Source of the DNA: an uncultured Clostridium sp.
GTDB taxonomy: Bacteria > Bacillota > Clostridia > TANB77 > CAG-508
DNA: 64,000 bases
Direction: 5' to 3'
Assembly: GCA_900553015.1 (NCBI GenBank)
Contig: USBY01000001.1
Span: forward strand, 1 to 64,000
The position numbers and the translations under genes are program-made. Position 1 is the stretch's first letter. Every line of letters starts with the position of its first letter. Below the pieces are notes generated by a model. It did not search any database and had not been told where the DNA came from. It saw only the letters and a list, made by a program, of their open reading frames with translations. Shown here piece after piece: positions 27,563 through 34,990 of the stretch.

Positions 27563-28378
27563 TTATTTTAATTCTTTAAATGCCTCTGTAGTAATTTCTA
27601 ATGCATTATTTTTCATTTTGTATAAATCTAATAAATTGTTTTCATTTTTTTCAACATATAATAAATATTCTATATTACCTGCTGGACCTTTAATTGGAGA
27701 ATATGTAACATCTATAATTCTAAAACCAAGTTTATTTGCAAACATTACAATATTTTGAATTACTTTTTGATGTATTTTTATATTTTTTACAACTCCATTC
27801 TTATTTAAATGTTGGCTTCCAGCCTCGAATTGTGGTTTTATTAACACAACTGCTTTTCCTTTTATTTTTAGTAATTCATATATTTTTGGTAATACATGTA
27901 TTTCCGAAATAAAAGACACATCTGAACTAATAAAATCTAACTTCTCTATACTATTAGTATCTAATTCTTTAATATTAGTTCCTTCCAAATTTACTACCTT
28001 TTCATTCTTTAATAATTCTTCTGCTAGTTGTGAATGACCAACATCTATTGCATAAACTTTTTGTGCACCATTTTGTAACATGCAATCTGTAAACCCTCCT
28101 GTTGATGCCCCTATATCTGCACATATCTTATTTGTTAATGAAATCCCAAACGAATTAATAGCTTTTTCTAATTTTAAGCCACCTCTGCTTACATATTTTA
28201 GTGTTTTTCCTTTTATTTCTATATTGTCTTGATGATTTATTATTTTACTTGTTTTAGTAATTTGCTTTCCGTTTACATATACATTGCCTTGTTCTATTTC
28301 ATATTTAGCTTTTTGTCTTGTTTGAAAATAGTGTTTTTTTACTAAAACAACATCTATTCTATCTTTTTCTTCTAACAT
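27563..28378 (-). CDS. tlyA: TlyA-family rRNA 2'-O-ribose methyltransferase
   Basis: S4 plus FtsJ-like methyltransferase (271 aa). The S4 RNA-binding domain spans about 7-65 (RIDVVLVKK..., QTRQKAKYEIEQGNV). The SAM-binding motif DIGASTGGFTDCML lies near 107, with AIDVGHSQL next and KPQFEAG near 192. By family it modifies rRNA cytidines (or is a hemolysin-type annotation). Begins the tlyA-recN pair; the nadK and argR genes that often lie between these in Firmicutes are absent. Confidence 0.93.
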   Translation of the reverse strand: MLEEKDRIDVVLVKKHYFQTRQKAKYEIEQGNVYVNGKQITKTSKIINHQDNIEIKGKTLKYVSRGGLKLEKAINSFGISLTNKICADIGASTGGFTDCMLQNGAQKVYAIDVGHSQLAEELLKNEKVVNLEGTNIKELDTNSIEKLDFISSDVSFISEIHVLPKIYELLKIKGKAVVLIKPQFEAGSQHLNKNGVVKNIKIHQKVIQNIVMFANKLGFRIIDVTYSPIKGPAGNIEYLLYVEKNENNLLDLYKMKNNALEITTEAFKELK

Positions 28379-28395
28379 TTTTCTGCCTTTCTTTA

Positions 28396-28409
28396 AAACT
28401 TTTGTTCGC
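28396..28409. promoter_or_regulatory. LexA-like (SOS) box overlapping the tlyA-recN start site
   Basis: Minus strand reads CGAAC-AAAA-GTTT (consensus CGAACNNNNGTTYG). It lies about 6 bp downstream of the -10, overlapping the expected start, a repressing position. Downstream RecN is a typical SOS protein. Confidence 0.6.
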
Positions 28410-28414
28410 TTATT

Positions 28415-28442
28415 ATTATATATGATTTTATTTTTTTGTCAA
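28415..28442 (-). promoter_or_regulatory. sigma-A promoter for tlyA-recN
   Basis: Minus strand: -35 TTGACA (28437-28442), 16-bp spacer, -10 TATAAT (28415-28420). Flanked by two LexA-like boxes. Confidence 0.75.
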
Positions 28443-28452
28443 TAGATTTTTA

Positions 28453-28466
28453 CGAAATTTTGTTCC
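28453..28466. promoter_or_regulatory. second LexA-like box upstream of the tlyA -35
   Basis: Plus strand CGAAA-TTTT-GTTC, one mismatch to the LexA consensus, 10 bp upstream of the -35. The same sequence occurs at the same relative place upstream of the YgjP-type gene (43036-43049). It also lies next to the divergent tRNA-Glu promoter. Confidence 0.5.
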
Positions 28467-28468
28467 TA

Positions 28469-28497
28469 TTGACTATATTTTATTTTTATGATATAAA
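28469..28497 (+). promoter_or_regulatory. sigma-A promoter for tRNA-Glu
   Basis: -35 TTGACT (28469-28474), 17-bp spacer, -10 TATAAA (28492-28497), 17 bp before the tRNA. Confidence 0.75.
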
Positions 28498-28514
28498 TAA
28501 TGAGGTTTGTTTAT

Positions 28515-28589
28515 GGCCCGTTGGTCAAGCGGTTAAGACGCAGCCCTCTCAAGGCTGAATCATGGGTTCGATTCCCGTACGGGTCACCA
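28515..28589 (+). tRNA. tRNA-Glu (anticodon CTC)
   Basis: Acceptor GGCCCGT pairs with ACGGGTC. The anticodon stem CAGCC/GGCTG encloses loop CTCTCAA with anticodon CTC, and a TTCGATT T-loop is present. CCA is encoded. It reads GAG; a UUC-anticodon tRNA must be elsewhere for GAA. Confidence 0.95.
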
Positions 28590-28603
28590 ATTTATATTTT
28601 ATT

Positions 28604-28637
28604 AGAGTATCAAGTATTTTACTTGGTACTCTTTTTT
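28604..28637 (+). terminator. tRNA-Glu terminator
   Basis: Thirteen-pair stem AGAGTATCAAGTA/TACTTGGTACTCT with a 3-nt loop, followed by a run of T. Confidence 0.92.
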
Positions 28638-28671
28638 GTTGTTTATCACATTAGTTTTTTATATTGCAATT

Positions 28672-28700
28672 TTGATTTATGTTAATTAATATGTTATAAT
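28672..28700 (+). promoter_or_regulatory. sigma-A promoter for the 71-aa membrane protein
   Basis: -35 TTGATT (28672-28677), 17-bp spacer, -10 TATAAT (28695-28700). Confidence 0.7.
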
Positions 28701-28752
28701 ATATTTAGATTTTATCAACTGTTGAATTAATTGAAAGGAGGTCACATAGAAT

Positions 28753-28968
28753 ATGTGGTTCTTTATTTGTCTGTTAATTCTCTGGGCATTCTTTAAGCTT
28801 GGAGAATGGAGTTTTTATTTGGCCCTTTTCGGATTGCTCTTATTTTTCGTAAATTGGGTCATTAATAAGCTTCTAAAACCAGACGAAATGATCGGAGACC
28901 GTGAGCGGGCAATGGTTGTCGTGTTGAAGGGTATAATTTTTATAATGCTCTTCTTCTGGTTTTGGTAG
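28753..28968 (+). CDS. small membrane protein, unknown, GC-elevated
   Basis: A 71-residue protein with two or three membrane helices (about 2-15, 19-40, 56-71) separated by a short charged loop KPDEMIGDRERAM. Starts behind a strong AAAGGAGGTC. Codon use differs from its neighbours: CTG, GGC, CGG, GTC and GAC are frequent in an otherwise AT-ending region, suggesting recent acquisition. It has its own promoter and hairpin, so it is a self-contained cassette. I do not recognise a family. Confidence 0.7.
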   Translation: MWFFICLLILWAFFKLGEWSFYLALFGLLLFFVNWVINKLLKPDEMIGDRERAMVVVLKGIIFIMLFFWFW

Positions 28969-29006
28969 GAAATCCCTAAGGTGCTTGTCACCTTGGGGAT
29001 TTTCCT
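28967..29006 (+). terminator. hairpin after the small membrane protein
   Basis: Long stem AGGAAATCCC.AAGGTG with CACCTT.GGGATTTTCCT (one bulge), 5-nt loop; overlaps the stop codon. The following T-tract is short, so termination may be partial. Confidence 0.7.
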
Positions 29007-29023
29007 CATTTATAAATATTTTT

Positions 29024-29053
29024 GGAATAATTTTCTATATTTTGGATATATTA
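29024..29053 (+). promoter_or_regulatory. candidate sigma-G (forespore) promoter for sspH
   Basis: GGAATA (29024-29029), 17-bp spacer, TATATTA (29047-29053). This resembles the sigma-G pattern (TGAATA-like -35, CATATTA-like -10) rather than sigma-A, which fits a spore gene. Confidence 0.5.
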
Positions 29054-29084
29054 ATAGTACAAGTTTTTTAAGGAGATGATTTGT

Positions 29085-29267
29085 ATGAAAGCTTCCAAAA
29101 TACATGAAATTTTAAGAAATAAACAAAAAGTAGATATCTTTTATAATGAAAGACCTGTATGGATACAAGAAGTAAATAATGATATCGCCAAAATAGGATT
29201 TATTGATAATTTTGAAGAAAAAAATGTCCATATAGAAGATTTATATGAAAAAAATTTATATAATTAA
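29085..29267 (+). CDS. sspH: H-type small acid-soluble spore protein
   Basis: A 60-residue minor spore protein that accumulates in the forespore. The family pattern is present: MKASKIHEILRNKQKVDIFY, then RPVWIQEV and a C-terminal acidic VHIEDLYE stretch. It is predicted to be a small beta-barrel-like, non-degradable SASP. ATG 29085 is chosen because the frame's earlier ATG (29076) overlaps the AAGGAG. This is direct evidence that the organism sporulates or descends from a spore-former. Confidence 0.85.
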   Translation: MKASKIHEILRNKQKVDIFYNERPVWIQEVNNDIAKIGFIDNFEEKNVHIEDLYEKNLYN

Positions 29268-29273
29268 TCCATT

Positions 29274-30191
29274 TCAAAATTTATAACTAGATTTACTAAA
29301 ACTAAAACCCGTATTAATAAAATATATTAATACGGGCTTTATATATAATCGGGATTTTAGGACCGTCCCCAAATCCCCCAGGACAATCCCCAAATCCCCC
29401 AAGAATGTCCATATATTTGTTTTTAGAAACTTCTCGAAGATCCTCCTCCACCGGAAGAACCTCCTCCGCCAAAGGAACCACCGCCACCAAATGAGCCTCC
29501 GCCCACCAAAATGGCCACCGCCAAAACCTCCTATAAAGAAGATTCCACGTCTGCTAAAAAAGACTATTAATATTATAAATACTATCATCATAATCATATG
29601 TGGTAATATATTATTAACTTCCTCTGTTCTTATAGTACTTGTTCCTACTACATTTCCTTCTTCTGCACCTTCAATTGTAATGCCATACTCATTTTCTACT
29701 TCTTTTAATACAGCATTAAATCCATTTCTTATGCCATCATTAAAATTATTTTCTTTAAGGTATGGAATTATATATTCATCTTGAATTCTACCAGTTTTTC
29801 CATCTGTTAAAGTTCCTTCAAGACCATATCCTACTTCTATTCTAAATTGCCTTTCTTCATATGCACATAATAAAAGAACTCCATTATTCTTTTCTTTGTC
29901 TCCAATACCATAATCTCTAAATAATTCTGTAGCATATTCTTCTAAAGATTGTCCTTCTAGATTTTGAACCGTAACAACTACTATTTGTGCACCAGTTTGT
30001 TTTTCTAATGTTTTATTCATATTGATTATATAGTCTTCTGTTTCAGCAGACAATAAATTTGCTGAATCATTAACATAAAATTCTTTTGTTTGTGAAACAA
30101 TAGCATATGAGCTATTAGTAACTAACACTATAGAAAAAATGGCTAAAATTAATATATATTTAATTTTTTTATTGTACAGTATTGAAGTCAA
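29274..30191 (-). CDS. TPM-domain secreted/membrane protein, frameshifted C-terminus
   Basis: A signal peptide or anchor (KIKYILILAIFSIVLVTNSSYA) is followed by a TPM domain (QTKEFYVNDSANLLS ... RQFRIEVGYGLEGTLTDG, ending in YIIPYLKENNFNDGI). A membrane helix (PHMIMMIVFIILIVFF) and a Gly-rich tail should close it. Within that tail a G is duplicated at 29502-29504 (GGTGGGCGG). The read frame turns into an Arg/Trp-rich tail ending at 29274; removing one base restores a GGGGSFGGG-type tail ending SSRSF at a stop at 29423-29425. TTG at 30191 has GGAGG nine bases upstream, inside lemA; the longer ATG at 30245 does not. Confidence 0.8.
   Translation of the reverse strand: MTSILYNKKIKYILILAIFSIVLVTNSSYAIVSQTKEFYVNDSANLLSAETEDYIINMNKTLEKQTGAQIVVVTVQNLEGQSLEEYATELFRDYGIGDKEKNNGVLLLCAYEERQFRIEVGYGLEGTLTDGKTGRIQDEYIIPYLKENNFNDGIRNGFNAVLKEVENEYGITIEGAEEGNVVGTSTIRTEEVNNILPHMIMMIVFIILIVFFSRRGIFFIGGFGGGHFGGRRLIWWRWFLWRRRFFRWRRIFEKFLKTNIWTFLGDLGIVLGDLGTVLKSRLYIKPVLIYFINTGFSFSKSSYKF
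29351..29400 (+). repeat. 27-bp palindromic repeat, copy 1, plus degenerate half copy
   Basis: Arms GGGATTT (29351-29357) and AAATCCC (29371-29377) enclose a 13-nt core ending CCGTCCCC. Then comes a decayed partial copy (29379-29400, AGGACAATCCCC-AAATCCC). An identical full copy is at 30837-30863; a related one with different arms is at 51653-51679. Confidence 0.8.
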
Positions 30192-30744
30192 CAGTTGGTA
30201 CCTCCTCGCTTCCTTCTGATGCTTGGAAGTATTCTTTTTCTCCATATCCGAACATTCCAGATACTATATTTGTAGGAAATCTTTTTATTTTTGTATTATA
30301 TTCTTTTACAGCATCATTATAATCTTTTCTTGCTGTTGCTATACGATTTTCTGTACCGGCCAATTCATCTGATAAATTAATAAAGTTTTGTGATGATTTT
30401 AGATCTGGATAATTTTCTACGACTACTAATAAATTATTTAAAGCACTGGTCAATTCTTGATCAGCATTTGCTTTTTCCTCTACAGAATTTGCTCCTGCTA
30501 ATTTTGCTCTTGCATCTGTTACAGAATCTATAACAGCTTGCTCTTGATTTGTGTACCCTTTTACTGTATTTACTAAATTTGGTATTAAATCTGCTCTTCT
30601 TTGTAACATAGTATCAATTGTAGCAAATTTATTGTCAACTTCTTCTGATAAGCTAACTACCCCATTATAGCTAGATACTAAACCAGCAATTATTGCTATT
30701 AATATAACAACAACTACTATAATTGCTATTGTTGATTTTTTCAT
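30169..30744 (-). CDS. LemA family protein
   Basis: A 191-residue membrane-anchored four-helix protein: N-terminal helix (about 4-25), then the LemA core with VDNKFATIDTMLQRRADLIPNLVNTVKGY (38-66) and later NLSDELAGTENRIATARKDYNDAVKEYN. Function is unknown in the family, but LemA is commonly coupled to TPM proteins, as here (23-bp overlap). The C-terminal SEEVPTVDF codons hold the ribosome site of the TPM gene. Confidence 0.93.
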   Translation of the reverse strand: MKKSTIAIIVVVVILIAIIAGLVSSYNGVVSLSEEVDNKFATIDTMLQRRADLIPNLVNTVKGYTNQEQAVIDSVTDARAKLAGANSVEEKANADQELTSALNNLLVVVENYPDLKSSQNFINLSDELAGTENRIATARKDYNDAVKEYNTKIKRFPTNIVSGMFGYGEKEYFQASEGSEEVPTVDFNTVQ

Positions 30745-30778
30745 ACAAAATCCCCCTTGTTCTTTAATATTTAATATA

Positions 30779-30812
30779 ACCGCTACTTAAGTTTTTATTC
30801 TTATGTAGCGGT
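30779..30812 (-). terminator. weak terminator after the M23 gene
   Basis: Stem ACCGCTAC/GTAGCGGT with an 18-nt loop. The minus-strand tail is U-rich but mixed (TTATATTAAATATT); the better T-run is on the plus strand. Confidence 0.45.
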
Positions 30813-30836
30813 TTTTATGTTTAAACTTAATTAAAA

Positions 30837-30863
30837 GGGATTTTAGGACCGTCCCCAAATCCC
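30837..30863 (+). repeat. 27-bp palindromic repeat, copy 2
   Basis: Identical to copy 1 at 29351-29377: arms GGGATTT and AAATCCC around a core ending CCGTCCCC. It lies just after the M23 peptidase gene's stop codon. Confidence 0.85.
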
Positions 30864-30881
30864 TATCAAATCTCTATTTCA

Positions 30882-32099
30882 CTATGGTAAATAATTTAGT
30901 GGATTAACTCTATTGCTATATCCTCCTGGTGAAACTCTTACCTCAAAATGTAAATGAGGTCCTGTTGAATTTCCTGTATTTCCTGAATACATTATTAATT
31001 GTCCTTGTTTTACTTCCTGTCCTACACTTACAACTAGTGATGAACCATGTGCATATAATGTATATAATCCATTATAGTGTTTGATTTTTATGTAATATCC
31101 ATAACTATCAGAACCACCCCAAGTAGATGTAACAACAATTCCATCTGCTGCTGCATAAACTGGTGTTCCTACTGATACACCAAAGTCTACAGCACCATGA
31201 TATTTTCCACTTGAATAATACATTGTAGCAGTGATACTTCCAGTCTTAACAGGTCTTATAAATCCTTGTGAACTTACAGAACTTCCTGAACTAGATGAAC
31301 TTCCTGAGCTAGAACTTGAACCAGAAGAATTTCCTTGTTCTGCTTTCTTTTTAGCTTCTTCATATTTTTTCTGCAATGCTGCCTCTTGAGCTTTTTCTTT
31401 TGCATCAAGTTCTTGCATTTTTTTCTCGTATTCTTCTACATCACTTTCCAAATCATGTGATTGTTCTGTCAATTCATCTACTTTTGTTTGCTCTTCATCT
31501 TTAGCATCACTTAATTGTTTTCTAACAGTTTCCAATTCACTTTTCTTTGTTTCTATTTCACTTAAACTATTGTTTACTTTTTCTTGAGTATCAGCTATTT
31601 CTTTTTTATCATTTTCTAGATTTTGAATTAATTCTTTATCTGCTGCTGTTAATGTCTCTATCATATAATAACTAGATATAAATTCTGTTAAATCTGTAGA
31701 AGATAACAACATATCTAAATATGAAACCTCTCCAGATTCATATAATGTAACTAATCTTTCATCTAATAAACTTTGATTCTTTTCTCTTTCTGCTTCTAAC
31801 TCATCTAGTTTTTTCTGTAATTCGTTAACTTCGTTTGTTTTTGTTTCTATTTCACTTGTTAAAGAATCTATTTGTGATTCATATGAATCTATTTGACTAG
31901 ATAAATCATTAACTTTATTTTGAGATTCTTCTTTTTGACTATTTACTTCATTTAAATTATCTTTGGTTTCCTGTATTTTTTGATTTAATTCGTTTTTTTG
32001 GCTACTAATGCTCGATGCTGCATACGATATTGATACTGTATTTAATATTACTGTTGCAATCACTAATATAGATACAACCTTTAAGTACATCTTTTTCAT
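30882..32099 (-). CDS. coiled-coil M23 peptidoglycan hydrolase A
   Basis: A 405-residue secreted cell-wall hydrolase. Signal peptide (about 1-27, ending SYAA); long coiled coil (about 30-250) like CwlO/PcsB/EnvC activation domains; Ser/Gly linker (about 255-278); C-terminal LytM/M23 domain with zinc ligands His in YHGAVDFG, and HLHFE (about 377-381), all present. Being just below ftsEX it is probably activated by that complex. Paralogue of the next gene. Confidence 0.92.
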   Translation of the reverse strand: MKKMYLKVVSILVIATVILNTVSISYAASSISSQKNELNQKIQETKDNLNEVNSQKEESQNKVNDLSSQIDSYESQIDSLTSEIETKTNEVNELQKKLDELEAEREKNQSLLDERLVTLYESGEVSYLDMLLSSTDLTEFISSYYMIETLTAADKELIQNLENDKKEIADTQEKVNNSLSEIETKKSELETVRKQLSDAKDEEQTKVDELTEQSHDLESDVEEYEKKMQELDAKEKAQEAALQKKYEEAKKKAEQGNSSGSSSSSGSSSSSGSSVSSQGFIRPVKTGSITATMYYSSGKYHGAVDFGVSVGTPVYAAADGIVVTSTWGGSDSYGYYIKIKHYNGLYTLYAHGSSLVVSVGQEVKQGQLIMYSGNTGNSTGPHLHFEVRVSPGGYSNRVNPLNYLP

Positions 32100-32123
32100 T
32101 TTTTATCCTCCGTTATTTTTAAG

Positions 32124-33281
32124 TTAGTTTACTCCATTTTGGTTTGTTACATAAGGTAATGGATCTACAGGAGTTCCGTTTATTCTAACTTCAAAATGTG
32201 CATGTGGTCCTGTTGCATATCCTGTTTCACCTACTTGTAAAACTACATCTCCCTTTTTTACGGTTTGTCCTAATGTTACCATTATTTTATCACCATGTGC
32301 ATACAATGTTGATACTCCACCACCATGGTCTATCATAACCATGTTTCCATATGCAGTATTATATCCTGCTTTTACTACTACTCCATCATTTGCTGCAAGG
32401 AAATTAGTTCCTGTAGGCGCAGGTATATCAATTCCACTATGTAATTTATATACCCCAGTTATAGGATGAACTCTCATCTTAAATGTAGAACTTAATTTTG
32501 TATAACCAGGCACTGGCCATAGCATTTCTCCTCCAATATAATTTGGATTAATTATTATACTATCAGCTGTTATTTCTTGGATTTCTGCTTCCAATTGATT
32601 TAATTGTGCTTGGTATGCATCTATTTCTGATTGAATTTGCTTTTCTTGATCAGTTAATTGAGATGTATAAGTATCTTTCATAACTTTTGTGTTTTGCAAT
32701 ATTATAGATGCTTTTTCTTTTTCTTCTTTTGCTGTATCAATTTGTTTCTTTTGCTCTTCTAGTTTTTTCTTTTCATCTTCTATTATTTGTTTTTGCTCTT
32801 CTATTGTATCCAAAAAGTCAACATTAGAATCAGCTAAAATTGATAACAAATAATAGTTAGATAAAAATTCTGTTATTGTTTTTGAGCTTAGCACAACATC
32901 TAAATATTCTGTTGTGCCAGCTTGGTACATAGTTACTAATCTATCATCTAATAATTTTTTCTGACTATTATAATTGTCTTCTGCTTTTTTTATCTCCTCT
33001 TCGGTTTTTGTAATATCATCTTGTAAGGTTACAATTTGAGTATTATAATCATTTATTTCTGTTTCATATTGTGTAATATTAGTATTTAGTTCTTGAATTT
33101 GTTGTAAATTCTCTGTTAGTTCTTCTTGTACTGCTTGAAGTTGTGATGTTGCCATATCTTGATTTGCTTGTACTTGTGTTTGTTGTTCTTGTAAATCTGA
33201 TAATTCAGCTGCAAAAGTTGAAACCCCTAAAGTTGATATTAACAATGTTACTATTATTAATATTCTTAGAAATCTTTTCAT
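32124..33281 (-). CDS. coiled-coil M23 peptidoglycan hydrolase B
   Basis: A 385-residue secreted protein: signal peptide (to about residue 25), coiled coil (about 28-245) and an M23 domain with LHSGIDIPAP near 280 and HAHFEVR near 360 (zinc ligands). Lacks the Ser/Gly linker of hydrolase A but shares the coiled-coil segment YLDVVLSS/YLDMLLSS and the LLSNYYLL-like motif. Both hydrolases lie in one operon with ftsEX. Confidence 0.92.
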   Translation of the reverse strand: MKRFLRILIIVTLLISTLGVSTFAAELSDLQEQQTQVQANQDMATSQLQAVQEELTENLQQIQELNTNITQYETEINDYNTQIVTLQDDITKTEEEIKKAEDNYNSQKKLLDDRLVTMYQAGTTEYLDVVLSSKTITEFLSNYYLLSILADSNVDFLDTIEEQKQIIEDEKKKLEEQKKQIDTAKEEKEKASIILQNTKVMKDTYTSQLTDQEKQIQSEIDAYQAQLNQLEAEIQEITADSIIINPNYIGGEMLWPVPGYTKLSSTFKMRVHPITGVYKLHSGIDIPAPTGTNFLAANDGVVVKAGYNTAYGNMVMIDHGGGVSTLYAHGDKIMVTLGQTVKKGDVVLQVGETGYATGPHAHFEVRINGTPVDPLPYVTNQNGVN

Positions 33282-33295
33282 ATTAAACTCCTTTT

Positions 33296-34216
33296 CTATA
33301 CTTTTAAATATCTACGCATAGAAATACAACTTCCTAAAACACCTATTCCAACACCTAATATTGTATAAACTAACACAATTAATCCAAACATATCTGCAAA
33401 AGTTAATAAGTTTATATTCATTGCAGATACAACTTGTGATTCTAATATTTTATTTGCAATTAAATTATAATTTATTCCTAGAATAATTATTGATATTGCT
33501 CCTGATATTATTCCAATTATTATACCTTCTACAATAAAAGGCCATCTTATAAAGCTATTAGTTGCTCCTACATATTTCATTATAGATATTTCTTTTCTTC
33601 TTGCATGTACTGTAAGCTTTATTGTATTTGATATTATAAATATTGAAATTATAATTAAAATTACAAGTATTACTCCTGTTATTATTCTGATTCCATTTGC
33701 TAGATTAATTAATGTAGTTATTGTTTCATCACTACTTGTTATTTTCTTTATTACCTTTTCGGTGTCAGGCTTATCTTTATCATACTCTTCTATTTTCTGT
33801 TTTACTTCATTATTTTTAGTTAAGTCTGTTAATGTTACAACATAAGATGCTGGGAATATATTATTCTCATCATATCCAGATAATAAATCTTCCCTGTCTT
33901 TAAACTGACTTTTTAATTGATTTAATGCATCTTCTTTTGACTTATATTCTACTGTATTTATACCGTCAATATTTCTTATATAATCTTCTAGCGCTTTTGT
34001 TTGATCTTCTGAAATATCATAAAGGAATACTTCTATTCCTTGTTCACTTTCTATTTGTTTCATTATACTGTTAATATTTTGAGTTATTACGAAAAATACT
34101 CCAAATATTAACATTGTAAGACTCATTATAATTATTGAAGCACTTGTTGATTTTTTATTTTTAAAAACATTCCTTATTCCTTCTCCTAATAGATAAGTTA
34201 TAACATTATATCTCAC
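33296..34216 (-). CDS. ftsX: cell division protein FtsX
   Basis: Membrane partner of FtsE. Four membrane helices: one near 24-46, an extracellular loop (about 50-170) that contacts coiled-coil hydrolases, then three near 175-200, 222-250 and 270-300 in the FtsX-like permease fold. The 306 residues fit the family. The first codon overlaps the ftsE stop (ATGA). Confidence 0.95.
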   Translation of the reverse strand: MRYNVITYLLGEGIRNVFKNKKSTSASIIIMSLTMLIFGVFFVITQNINSIMKQIESEQGIEVFLYDISEDQTKALEDYIRNIDGINTVEYKSKEDALNQLKSQFKDREDLLSGYDENNIFPASYVVTLTDLTKNNEVKQKIEEYDKDKPDTEKVIKKITSSDETITTLINLANGIRIITGVILVILIIISIFIISNTIKLTVHARRKEISIMKYVGATNSFIRWPFIVEGIIIGIISGAISIIILGINYNLIANKILESQVVSAMNINLLTFADMFGLIVLVYTILGVGIGVLGSCISMRRYLKV

Positions 34217-34893
34217 AATTCATACCCACCTTTTTCATCATCTTTTACTATAGAGCCTTTACGAATATGAATAACTCTCTTATTCATTTGGTCTACAATG
34301 TCCTTTGCATGAGTTGCAACAACTACTGTTGTTCCTCTTAAATTAATATCATTTAAAAGAGTCATAATATCCCAAGCTGTGTCTGGGTCTAAGTTTCCTG
34401 TAGGCTCGTCAGCAATTAACATTGAAGGATTGTTAACTAAAGCTCTAGCAAGTGCTACTCTTTGTTGCTCTCCTCCTGATAATTCGTTTGGATACATTTT
34501 AGCTTTTGCACTTAATCCAACCAATGATAATACCATTGGTACTTGTCTTCTAATGTGTCTTGGTGTAGCTTTTACAATATACATAGCAAAAGCTACATTT
34601 TCATAAACAGTTTTGTCTGGTAATAACCTGAAGTCTTGAAATACAACTCCCATACTTCTTCTTAAGTATGGAATCCTGTTTGGTTTTAAAAATGTAGTAT
34701 CTTTTCCATTTATTATAATATTTCCTGATGTAGGTTCTTCTTCTTTTAAAATTAATTTTATTAATGTTGATTTTCCTGATCCTGAAGCACCTACAAGGAA
34801 TGCAAATTCACCTTTTTCTATAACAAAATTGGCATTTTTTACAGCTTCTGTTCCTGTTTCGTATTTTTTGCAAACATTTCTAAATTCTATCAT
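34213..34893 (-). CDS. ftsE: cell division ATP-binding protein FtsE
   Basis: ABC ATPase (226 aa): Walker A GASGSGKST (37-45), Q-loop VFQDFRLLPD, signature LSGGEQQRVA near 137, Walker B LIADEPTGNLD. Couples ATP hydrolysis to hydrolase activation through FtsX. It is the first gene of the ftsE-ftsX-M23-M23 operon. Confidence 0.97.
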   Translation of the reverse strand: MIEFRNVCKKYETGTEAVKNANFVIEKGEFAFLVGASGSGKSTLIKLILKEEEPTSGNIIINGKDTTFLKPNRIPYLRRSMGVVFQDFRLLPDKTVYENVAFAMYIVKATPRHIRRQVPMVLSLVGLSAKAKMYPNELSGGEQQRVALARALVNNPSMLIADEPTGNLDPDTAWDIMTLLNDINLRGTTVVVATHAKDIVDQMNKRVIHIRKGSIVKDDEKGGYEL

Positions 34894-34940
34894 CTTAATT
34901 GCTCCTTAATTCGATATATTTTTATTTATATCTACAAGAT

Positions 34941-34969
34941 ATAATAACAATAAATAAGATTTATTGCAA
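34941..34969 (-). promoter_or_regulatory. sigma-A promoter for ftsEX operon
   Basis: Minus strand: -35 TTGCAA (34964-34969), 17-bp spacer, -10 TATTAT (34941-34946), about 50 bp before ftsE. Confidence 0.65.
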
Positions 34970-34990
34970 TAGGGTACATAAAAATTTACA

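Noticed and set aside
28500..28685. 61-codon plus-strand ORF
   Set aside because: It covers tRNA-Glu and its terminator.
30779..30812. Strong plus-strand terminator after lemA upstream region
   Set aside because: No plus-strand gene ends there; retained only as a weak minus-strand terminator.
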